Assembly: GCA_947475125.1 (NCBI GenBank)
Contig: CANJMX010000115.1
Span: 1 to 5,279 of the forward strand
Direction of reading: 5' to 3'
DNA length: 5,279 nt
Origin: Actinomycetota bacterium
GTDB taxonomy: Bacteria; Actinomycetota; Thermoleophilia; Miltoncostaeales; Miltoncostaeaceae
Below the pieces are notes generated by a model, which saw nothing but the letters and a program-made list of their open reading frames with translations, made no database searches and was not told where the DNA came from. The position numbers were made by a program, and so were the translations under genes. This document shows positions 1 through 5,279 of this stretch, one piece after another. The first letter of the stretch is position 1. The number at the start of each line of letters is the position of its first letter.

Positions 1-106
1 GGCTCCCTCCACAGGGGGGGTCGGGCCAAATGCTATTCGGTCCACGGCCACATCTGTGGGCCAGTGGGTCGCACCCTTGGCAACATGCGCGCATCGAATG
101 TCCAAT

Positions 107-111
107 GGAGG
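107..111 (+). promoter_or_regulatory. Ribosome binding site choosing the ATG at 117
   Basis: A perfect GGAGG lies five bases before the ATG at 117. The reading frame is open further upstream, with ATGs at 30 and 105, but neither has a comparable Shine-Dalgarno sequence. The ATG at 105 partly overlaps this site. This decides the start of the small gene. Confidence 0.75.
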
Positions 112-116
112 GTCAT

Positions 117-422
117 ATGCCCGCAGTCGTTGAGTTCACCATGAAGGCCAAGCCCGGTCACTACGACGAGGTGATGCAGAAGTACATCGCTTTCGCCGAC
201 GCCTTCGTGGAGACCGATCCCAACGAGGAGCTCGCGCTCATCACGGGCGACCCGGCAAGCGGCACCATCCGCGGCATCGGCCTGTACGACACCCACGAGG
301 CCGGCGGGGCTGCCAACAGCCGCGCATCGATGGCCGCGTTCATGGATGAGGTTGCCGACCTGATCGACGGCGCACCGGTCCGCGTCGAGATGGATCTGGT
401 GCACGCCTACATCAAGGTTTAG
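117..422 (+). CDS. Small hypothetical protein, probable dimeric alpha/beta-barrel (ABM/Dabb-like) fold
   Basis: This encodes 101 residues, soluble, with no signal peptide or membrane segment. The predicted order is strand (residues 2-11, AVVEFTMKAK), helix (14-32, GHYDEVMQKY onward), strand pair (38-57, ELALITGD then IRGIGLYDTH), helix (70-84) and final strand (88-100, VRVEMDLVHAYIKV). This beta-alpha-beta-beta-alpha-beta order and the length of about 100 residues match ferredoxin-like dimeric barrels such as antibiotic-biosynthesis-monooxygenase-type and Dabb proteins. The fold is inferred from pattern, not from a database match. Members of the fold range from small-molecule oxygenases to proteins without known activity, and I see no residues that fix a reaction, so no function is assigned. 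The start is set by the GGAGG before 117. Its TAG stop overlaps the stop of the convergent sirtuin gene, so the two are unlikely to be co-transcribed. Confidence 0.75.
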   Translation: MPAVVEFTMKAKPGHYDEVMQKYIAFADAFVETDPNEELALITGDPASGTIRGIGLYDTHEAGGAANSRASMAAFMDEVADLIDGAPVRVEMDLVHAYIKV

Positions 423-1177
423 TCGCCGGATACCGGGATGGCGGCGAGCACGGCCTGCATGGTCGGGCCCGCCTTCCCGGTGAGGCGCACTGTGCACCGC
501 TCGTCGTACGGGGTCTCGCCCTCGGTGAGGATCGCGAGGCTCCCGCCGCGGGCGAGCACCACACTCGGCAGATTGCTCACCGGGGTCACCAGCAGGCTCG
601 TGCCGATCACCAACAGCACGTCGGCGCGCTCGCAGGCGTCGTATGCAGCCTCGATGGCCTCAATCGGCATGGCCTCGCCAAACAGCACCACGCCGCTCTT
701 CAGTTGGTAGCCGCAGTTGCATCGGGGCACGCCGTCGTCTGCGGCATCGGCCCGCGCACACAACTCGTCCATGCTCACCGTCTGCGAGCACCGCAGGCAC
801 GAGCCCTTATCGAGCGACCCGTGCACCTCCACCACACCCTCGCTCCCGGCGCGTGAGTGCAGCCGGTCGATGTTCTGGGTGATGAGGGTCTTCACAATGC
901 CCCGCCGCTGCAACTCGGCCACCGCCAGATGCGCGGGATTCGGATCGACCGACCCGAGCATGTCGATACGGGGCCGGTGAAAGCGCCAGAACAGGGCGGG
1001 GTCGGTGGTGAAGGTGCCCATCGAGGCAACCTTCATGGGGTCGTAGGTCTCCCAAAGTCCCCCGGCCGACCGGAAGTCAGGAATGCCGCTCTCGGTCGAG
1101 ATGCCGGCCCCGGTGAGCACAACGGCATGATCAGCGCCGGCAAGAAGCGCCGCAAGTTGCAAAGTCGACCCACGCAC
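419..1177 (-). CDS. cobB: Sir2-family NAD-dependent protein deacylase (sirtuin, CobB-like)
   Basis: This encodes 252 residues, a usual length for a bacterial sirtuin. Sirtuins remove acyl groups from lysine using NAD, releasing nicotinamide and O-acyl-ADP-ribose in the cytoplasm. Visible motifs are GAGIS at 23-27 and GIPDFR at 31-36 (NAD binding), TQNID at 100-104, the catalytic His119 in VHGS, zinc cysteines C127 and C130 paired with C153 and C155, VVLFGE at 163-168 and GTSL at 192-195. All core catalytic features are present, so the enzyme should be active. In E. coli CobB a Tyr-x-x-Arg pair in the acyl pocket binds succinyl groups; here the matching place reads H67-R-P-R70, so acyl preference is uncertain. 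The Asn usual before the TPxD segment seems replaced by Thr218. The start is GTG, with AGGA eight bases upstream. The gene reads away from the repeat-rich divergent region. The symbol is by family resemblance only. Confidence 0.93.
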   Translation of the reverse strand: MRGSTLQLAALLAGADHAVVLTGAGISTESGIPDFRSAGGLWETYDPMKVASMGTFTTDPALFWRFHRPRIDMLGSVDPNPAHLAVAELQRRGIVKTLITQNIDRLHSRAGSEGVVEVHGSLDKGSCLRCSQTVSMDELCARADAADDGVPRCNCGYQLKSGVVLFGEAMPIEAIEAAYDACERADVLLVIGTSLLVTPVSNLPSVVLARGGSLAILTEGETPYDERCTVRLTGKAGPTMQAVLAAIPVSGD

Positions 1178-1185
1178 AAAGCAAA

Positions 1186-1189
1186 TCCT
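1186..1189 (-). promoter_or_regulatory. Probable ribosome binding site of the sirtuin gene
   Basis: Read on the minus strand this is AGGA, eight bases before the GTG start at 1177. It is a modest Shine-Dalgarno match, but it supports the GTG over the in-frame TTG five codons further in. Confidence 0.45.
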
Positions 1190-1238
1190 GACACACCCAC
1201 AACGGGGTCAGACCCCCACCGGGGTCTGACCCCGGTGA

Positions 1239-1259
1239 TGCACATCTGTGACGGCGACT
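1239..1259 (+). repeat. Unit B repeat, copy 1
   Basis: The 21-base unit begins TGCACATCTGTGACG and ends GCGACT. It contains the inverted repeat CACA-TC-TGTG and follows the unit A palindrome at 1221-1233 after a five-base gap. Confidence 0.8.
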
Positions 1260-1337
1260 GACCCCCAACGGGGTCTGCCCCCACCTGGTGACCCATTCCA
1301 CCGGGGGATTGCCCCACCCGGGGTCTGACCCCGGGCG

Positions 1338-1358
1338 TGCACATCTGTGACGCCGACT
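1338..1358 (+). repeat. Unit B repeat, copy 2
   Basis: This is identical to copy 1 except for one G-to-C change near the end (GCCGACT instead of GGCGACT). It again follows a unit A palindrome (1320-1332) after five bases. Confidence 0.8.
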
Positions 1359-1384
1359 CACCGCGGAGTGACCAACCCCGAGCG

Positions 1385-1405
1385 TGCACATTTGTCACGG
1401 CGACT
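1385..1405 (+). repeat. Unit B repeat, copy 3 (diverged)
   Basis: It reads TGCACATTTGTCACG at its start, two substitutions from copy 1. It lacks the adjoining upstream unit A but is followed by GACCCC and the unit A palindrome at 1416-1428. Confidence 0.75.
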
Positions 1406-1445
1406 GACCCCGCCCGGGGTCTGACCCCGGGGGCTGCTGTGTTTC

Positions 1446-1471
1446 GCGATGTGGGGGTATCCCCACATCGC
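1446..1471. promoter_or_regulatory. Perfect 11-bp inverted repeat with 4-nt loop, upstream of the propeller gene
   Basis: GCGATGTGGGG (1446-1456) pairs perfectly with CCCCACATCGC (1461-1471) across the loop GTAT. No T-run follows on either strand, so it is not a standard intrinsic terminator. Lying 60-85 bases before the ATG at 1531, it could be an operator or a stem in the 5' leader RNA. Confidence 0.7.
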
Positions 1472-1476
1472 AATTG

Positions 1477-1516
1477 GAGGGGGCAGGGATCATCTCCCTG
1501 TCATCCCTGCCCCCTC
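1477..1516 (+). promoter_or_regulatory. Perfect 14-bp hairpin just before the propeller gene's ribosome binding site
   Basis: GAGGGGGCAGGGAT (1477-1490) is the exact reverse complement of ATCCCTGCCCCCTC (1503-1516), with a 12-base loop. The stem ends four bases before the GAGGA Shine-Dalgarno at 1521. If transcribed it would fold very stably at the entrance of the ribosome binding region. No U-run follows, so a role in translation control or mRNA protection fits better than termination. It is separated from the upstream hairpin by only five bases. Confidence 0.7.
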
Positions 1517-1520
1517 TCTC

Positions 1521-1525
1521 GAGGA
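1521..1525 (+). promoter_or_regulatory. Ribosome binding site choosing the ATG at 1531
   Basis: GAGGA lies five bases before the ATG at 1531. It favours this start over the in-frame TTG at 1474, which has no Shine-Dalgarno and lies between the two hairpins, and over the ATG at 1567. Confidence 0.65.
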
Positions 1526-1530
1526 TCCCC

Positions 1531-4497
1531 ATGAGTGCTGTGCCCTCCCGTTCCCGGTTGAGCCCAATGCGTCGTGCTGTCGCCATCGCGAGTGCCGCGC
1601 TCGTGGCCCTGGTTGCCGTCTCCGCTCAGGCGTCAGCAGTCGACCGCATCAGCAAGACACCCGGGTTCAATGCACGTTCCTGGACGCTCACGCAGCCCGA
1701 CGCCAACGGCGTGCGCTACGTGGGTGGTGACTTCAGCTCGTACAACGCCTGGAACACGGGCGTGGCCGCGGTGGTGGACACCACGACTGGGGAAGTTGAC
1801 CCGACCTTCCCGCATTTCGATGGCTGGCCCTATGTACAGAAGGTCATCTCCGACGGCACGGGCGGGTTCTACATCACCGGCGTGCAGTCGATTGGGGGCA
1901 CCTCCGTGACCAATCTTGGCCATGTGCTCTCCAGCGGCGCACTTGACACCGGCTTCATGCCCACCATCACAGGTGGACGGGTGGAGACTCTTGCGATGTC
2001 TGGCACCACGCTGCTGGTCGGTGGCGGCTTCACGAGCGTGAACAGCACAACGCGAAACCGTCTGGCAGCCCTGGATCCTCAGGGCGCGCTCTTGTCGTGG
2101 AACCCGAATGTCACCGGGGGTCCCGTACAGAGCATTGCAATTGACGGAGCCACCTCAACGGCATACATCGCTGGTGCGTTCAATTCCGTGAGCGGCCAGA
2201 CCCGCAATATGGGAGCTGCTGTGCCGCTGGGAGCCCGCCCGGCCAGCGCGGGCACGTGCCTGGCCAGCTACGACGCCACCGACTGCGCACCCACCGGGTT
2301 CGACCCCAATGTGGCCGGCTACGCGGTATTCGACCTTGCAGTCGACAACGCGCACTCCACCGTGTACCTCGCCGGGGGGTTCACCAGCGTCGGCGGCTCG
2401 GCGCACGCTGGGCTGGCGGCAGTCGATTCGGCAACGGGCGCGCTTGACACCACATGGGATCCATCACCCGACGGACAGGTGATGACGGTGACGGTGGATG
2501 GTTCCCGGGTCTATGCCGGTGGTTACTTCGGCACCATCGCAGGGGAGGCGCGCGGGTGGGTTGCCTCGTTCGCCACAACGGGCGCGCGTGCAATTGACGC
2601 GTGGAATCCAAACGCCGCAATGGGGGCCGGGTGCCAGTGTGGCGACGGCGTGTACGACATCCAGGTGGTGGGGGGCACGACCTATCTCGCCGGCAACTTC
2701 TGGTCACTGGGTGGCGTGCCCCGCAACAGGGTTGGCGCCGTTGACACCACGACCGGCATCGCCACATCGTGGAATCCCCACGTGGGCGACAGGGACAATG
2801 GCGGTGCCACCACCGTGTGGAGCATCGCGGTCGCGGGTACAAAGACGATGTTCGGTGGAACCTTCAAATGGGTGGGCGGAATGAGGCGCGACCACGTCGC
2901 CGCCGTCGGGCCTGACGGGGTTCTTACGGACTGGGCACCGGCAGTCAATGGCCCCGTCTCGTCATTCGGCGTGCTGGGCGACACCATCTACATGGTTGGC
3001 GGCTTCAGCCGCATCAACGGGGAGTCCCGGCAAATGGCCGCGGCGGTGAAGATGGATGGCACCCTGATGCCGTGGAATCCACTTCCCTCGGGCGATCGTC
3101 CCGTCATGGTCGTTACAGCGCCCGGCAAGGTCTACATCGGTGGCTTCTTCGATCGGGTGGCCGGGGAGGCCCGGATGGGCGTCGCAGCCCTCGACCCCAT
3201 CACGGCCGCAGTTGACATGAACTTCGACGGCCAACTTGATGGAGCCCTCGACTCCCTCGCTGTGCAGGGCAGCCGCCTGTACGTGGGAGGTCGGTTCAGC
3301 CACGTTGGCTCAGTTGCGACGGGTTCACTGGTGGCGCTCAACGCCACGACCGGAGCCCTCGACACCGGCTGGAATGCCGGCACACTTGATGGGTGCCCGT
3401 ATGTGTTCTCGCTTGCCATCTACGGAAACCGGCTCTTTGCCGGCGGGTGCTTCGACAGCATTACCACCGGAGCGGGCACCATTGCACGCAAGTACGTCGC
3501 GGCCTTCGATACCACCACGGGTGCAGTCGACCAGAACTGGGACGCACACCTCACCGGTGGCATCAATATGTACGGCGGCGTGCTGGCCATCGCGCCCACT
3601 GCAAATGTGGTCTACCTCGGCGGGAGCGGAGCGGAGGTCGATCCGGCTGGCTCGGAGACCCGCAGGGGCCTCACGGCCGTTGATGCCACCACCGGTGCGC
3701 TATTGCCCTGGCGTGCCGACACCTCAGGCGAGGTACGGGGAATTTCGGCATCCGACGCCGCGGTGTATGTCGCGGGCTCGTTCGGGACTGTCGGTTCCGA
3801 GGGGCGAAACAACACCGCGGCCATAGGTACCGATGGCACTGTGCTGGCCCCCTGGCCCATGGACCCCACGACCAACCGCACGCTATCGGTGCAGATGGCA
3901 GGCCCGGGCATCGTGGAATCAGCCCCCGGGGGCATCAAATGCGGTGACAGTTGCCAGTACGCCTTCGGGATCGGCAGTACCGTCACGCTCGCCGCACAGG
4001 CCACTGGCCCGACCTTCACGAGGTGGAGCGGCGCATGCACAGGCAGCTCGACCACCTGCACCGTCACAGTGGACGCGGCCAAGTCGGTGGTTGCTCACTT
4101 CGCGGGCGAGTCCATCGCCCCCGATCCCGTTCCTGCACCGGATGCCGTTGGTCAGGTCACCCCGAATATCGCATCGCTGGTGGGCCGGCCCCAGGCCAGG
4201 TCGGCCCATGGGCGTACCACGTTCAGCGGACTCAGGATCACCCTGCTCGCCGCGGGGCGCTACACGCTCATCTTCCAGGATGCGCTTGGTGCCCGCGTGC
4301 CGTTGGCCAAGGGCACCAAGATTCAGAGCCGCACGCTCAACAAGATCTTCTACGCACCAGTAATGCATGTGACTGGCCCTGCCGCACTCAAGTTGAGCGC
4401 CGTGCTCGCACGACCAAGTGCCAGGGCACTCACGCTTCGTGTGGTTCTCCGCCATCCGGACGGCACGCTCTCGGGGGAGAACATCCCGCTCGGGTAG
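1531..4497 (+). CDS. Large predicted secreted beta-propeller (DUF5122/delta-60-like) repeat protein
   Basis: This encodes 988 residues. A signal peptide is clear: basic stretch (RSRLSPMRR), hydrophobic core (AVAIASAALVALVAV) and an ASA cleavage site near residue 36. Residues of about 40-780 hold some 14 units of about 50 residues with the pattern Y-V-G/A-G-x-F..V-x-G..R..AA-x-D..TG..xxWNP, the signature of DUF5122/delta-60-like propeller blades. The GG-type motifs start near residues 64, 116, 163, 213, 280, 328, 386, 441, 488, 535, 585, 636, 695 and 747. Residues 783-858 resemble the bacterial repeat module seen in surface proteins (CGDSC, then TRWSGACTG, then TVDAAKSVVAHF). A Pro-rich linker (864-871) leads to an unrecognised C-terminal domain. 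All ten cysteines lie in close pairs, fitting export and disulfides. No enzyme motif, LPXTG or C-terminal membrane anchor is visible. It is probably an extracellular or surface binding protein; its ligand is unknown. A start at 1567 would also leave a working signal peptide. Confidence 0.9.
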   Translation: MSAVPSRSRLSPMRRAVAIASAALVALVAVSAQASAVDRISKTPGFNARSWTLTQPDANGVRYVGGDFSSYNAWNTGVAAVVDTTTGEVDPTFPHFDGWPYVQKVISDGTGGFYITGVQSIGGTSVTNLGHVLSSGALDTGFMPTITGGRVETLAMSGTTLLVGGGFTSVNSTTRNRLAALDPQGALLSWNPNVTGGPVQSIAIDGATSTAYIAGAFNSVSGQTRNMGAAVPLGARPASAGTCLASYDATDCAPTGFDPNVAGYAVFDLAVDNAHSTVYLAGGFTSVGGSAHAGLAAVDSATGALDTTWDPSPDGQVMTVTVDGSRVYAGGYFGTIAGEARGWVASFATTGARAIDAWNPNAAMGAGCQCGDGVYDIQVVGGTTYLAGNFWSLGGVPRNRVGAVDTTTGIATSWNPHVGDRDNGGATTVWSIAVAGTKTMFGGTFKWVGGMRRDHVAAVGPDGVLTDWAPAVNGPVSSFGVLGDTIYMVGGFSRINGESRQMAAAVKMDGTLMPWNPLPSGDRPVMVVTAPGKVYIGGFFDRVAGEARMGVAALDPITAAVDMNFDGQLDGALDSLAVQGSRLYVGGRFSHVGSVATGSLVALNATTGALDTGWNAGTLDGCPYVFSLAIYGNRLFAGGCFDSITTGAGTIARKYVAAFDTTTGAVDQNWDAHLTGGINMYGGVLAIAPTANVVYLGGSGAEVDPAGSETRRGLTAVDATTGALLPWRADTSGEVRGISASDAAVYVAGSFGTVGSEGRNNTAAIGTDGTVLAPWPMDPTTNRTLSVQMAGPGIVESAPGGIKCGDSCQYAFGIGSTVTLAAQATGPTFTRWSGACTGSSTTCTVTVDAAKSVVAHFAGESIAPDPVPAPDAVGQVTPNIASLVGRPQARSAHGRTTFSGLRITLLAAGRYTLIFQDALGARVPLAKGTKIQSRTLNKIFYAPVMHVTGPAALKLSAVLARPSARALTLRVVLRHPDGTLSGENIPLG

Positions 4498-4506
4498 GCT
4501 GCCGCG

Positions 4507-5235
4507 ATGCGCGCAGACGGAAGACAACCGGACGAGCTCCGGCCAATCGTTATTGAGACCGGGTTCATCACCAGTGCCACTGGCAGCGTGCTCATCGCCG
4601 CCGGTGACACCCGGGTGATCTGCACGGCAATGGTGGAGGAGCAGGTGCCCGGCTGGCGCCGTGGATCCGGCAAGGGCTGGGTCACCGCCGAGTACGGAAT
4701 GCTCCCCGGCAGCACCGACACCCGCAAGCAACGCGACGCCTCGCGCGGCAAGGTGGATGGCCGCAGCACTGAGATCCAGCGGCTCATCGGCCGTTCGCTG
4801 CGCTCGGTGGTTGATCTGGGCGCGCTCGGTGAGCGCAGTGTGTGGGTCGACTGCGACGTGATCCAGGCCGACGGCGGCACCCGGTGCGCATCCATCACCG
4901 GCGGCTACATCGCGCTCGAGTTGGCATTCCACAAGCTCATGGCCGATGGCCTGCTCAAAAGCATGCCGCTGCTCGACTCCATCGCGGCCATCAGCGTGGG
5001 CGTGGTGGGCGGCGATTCGCTTCTGGATCTGCCCTACGTCGAAGACAGCAAGGCCGAGGTGGACATGAACGTGGTGGCCACCGGATCAGGCCTCGTGGTG
5101 GAAGTGCAGGCAACCGCAGAGGGCCCGCCGGTGGAACGGTCGGTCTTCGACGGCCTCCTCGACCTCGCGCTGGACGGCTGCAAGACCTTGACCACCATTC
5201 AGCGAGACGCACTCGACAGCGCCGGGGTGCGGTAA
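4507..5235 (+). CDS. rph: Ribonuclease PH
   Basis: This encodes 242 residues, full length for the family. RNase PH is a phosphate-dependent 3'-to-5' exoribonuclease, a hexameric ring in the cytoplasm, that trims tRNA precursors and takes part in rRNA turnover. The whole family signature is visible: MRADGR at the N-terminus, GSVLIAAGDTRVICTA (26-41), GWVTAEYGMLPGST (57-70), GRSTEIQRLIGRSLR (85-99) with Arg86 for phosphate, DCDVIQADGGTR (115-126), and YVEDSKAEVDMNVV (177-190) carrying the acidic pair Asp180 and Asp186. VQATAEG (200-206) replaces the common QGTAEG. The start fits the conserved MRxDGR N-terminus, although the Shine-Dalgarno is weak: TAGG at 4495-4498 overlaps the preceding stop codon. 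Only nine bases separate it from the propeller gene, so co-transcription or translational coupling is likely. The usual actinobacterial neighbour downstream, an rdgB-type nucleotidase, would lie outside the window. Confidence 0.97.
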   Translation: MRADGRQPDELRPIVIETGFITSATGSVLIAAGDTRVICTAMVEEQVPGWRRGSGKGWVTAEYGMLPGSTDTRKQRDASRGKVDGRSTEIQRLIGRSLRSVVDLGALGERSVWVDCDVIQADGGTRCASITGGYIALELAFHKLMADGLLKSMPLLDSIAAISVGVVGGDSLLDLPYVEDSKAEVDMNVVATGSGLVVEVQATAEGPPVERSVFDGLLDLALDGCKTLTTIQRDALDSAGVR

Positions 5236-5264
5236 CCGGTGCCCCGACTGTCTCAGCGCGGGTC

Positions 5265-5279
5265 GGGTCCAAAGGACCC
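5265..5279 (+). terminator. Candidate terminator hairpin after rph, cut by the window edge
   Basis: GGGTCC and GGACCC form a perfect six-pair stem around an AAA loop, 29 bases after the rph stop. The sequence ends at the stem, so a following T-run cannot be seen. It may instead lie inside the start of another gene, since the frame from the GTG at 5239 is open to the end. Confidence 0.4.

Larger units (their letters stand above)
1203..1432. repeat. Mosaic of GC-rich palindromic (REP-like) repeats in the divergent intergenic region
   Basis: Two short units alternate here. Unit A is GGGGTC-W-GACCCC, an inverted repeat, at 1204-1216, 1221-1233, 1320-1332 and 1416-1428, with a degraded copy (GGGGTCTGCCCCC) at 1270-1282. 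In the copies at 1317-1335 and 1413-1431 the arms extend to nine perfect pairs (CCCGGGGTC/GACCCCGGG). Unit B begins TGCACATCTGTGACG, is 21 bases long, and lies at 1239-1259, 1338-1358 and 1385-1405; the last copy has two substitutions. A followed by B recurs with a 99-base period (1221 to 1320), and B followed by A recurs at 1239-1282 and 1385-1428. No convincing gene lies inside. It resembles REP-type intergenic repeats, which can act in transcription termination, mRNA stability or DNA topology; the role here is not known. Confidence 0.85.

Noticed and set aside
30..116. N-terminal extension of the small gene to the ATG at 30
   Set aside because: The extra residues (Trp, His and Pro rich) do not fit the compact fold, and the strong GGAGG at 107-111 points to 117.
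1203..1432. CRISPR array
   Set aside because: The repeats are two alternating short units with uneven spacing and repeat-derived intervening sequence, with no unique spacers of constant length and no cas genes in the window.
1033..1473. Minus-strand open frame with repeated GVRPR-type peptides
   Set aside because: The repetition comes from the palindromic DNA repeats, and the frame runs into the sirtuin gene in another frame. No credible start or protein family is visible.
1446..1516. Intrinsic terminators
   Set aside because: Both hairpins are stable but neither is followed by a T-run on either strand, and no gene ends into this divergent region.
1474..1530. Upstream TTG start for the propeller protein
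   Set aside because: It would add 19 residues before the signal peptide, lacks a Shine-Dalgarno, and the added codons consist of the 14-bp hairpin. The ATG at 1531 has GAGGA at good spacing.
3236..3826. Plus-strand 196-codon open frame within the propeller gene
   Set aside because: It is an out-of-frame shadow of the repeat protein with Arg/Pro/Ser-rich low-complexity translation and no independent ribosome binding site that I could see.
3919..4932. Long minus-strand open frame of 337 codons
   Set aside because: It lies opposite the end of the propeller gene and most of rph. Its translation has no recognisable domain and the composition of a high-GC antisense shadow, while both plus-strand genes show clear family motifs.

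Overview
The window looks like ordinary chromosomal sequence from a high-GC, actinobacteria-like bacterium. The signs are strongly GC-rich third codon positions, GTG and ATG starts, and a Gly/Ala/Thr-rich secreted beta-propeller protein ending in a Pro-linked C-terminal domain. The style recalls Thermoleophilia- or Acidimicrobiia-type genomes, but that is an impression; no taxonomic marker here settles it.

Layout from left to right: a small predicted dimeric alpha/beta-barrel protein (117-422, +) is followed by a convergent Sir2-family NAD-dependent deacylase (419-1177, -). Their stop codons interlock in a four-base TTAG. A gene-free divergent region of about 350 bp (1178-1530) comes next. 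It holds a GC-rich mosaic of palindromic repeats built on GGGGTCTGACCCC and TGCACATCTGTGACG, then two perfect hairpins just upstream of the next gene. That gene is a 988-residue predicted secreted protein (1531-4497, +) with a signal peptide, about 14 DUF5122/delta-60-like propeller repeats, a Cys-containing bacterial-repeat module and an unrecognised C-terminal domain. Nine bases after it starts rph, encoding RNase PH (4507-5235, +). A short hairpin sits at the right edge of the window.

No pathway unites these genes. RNase PH (tRNA 3'-end trimming) and the sirtuin (protein deacylation) are housekeeping functions. The secreted propeller protein is the lineage-specific element and may share a transcript with rph. 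The most unusual structure is the divergent intergenic region, with its repeat mosaic and tandem hairpins in the probable 5' leader of the secreted-protein gene. I see no convincing new defence system, mobile element, CRISPR array or RNA gene.
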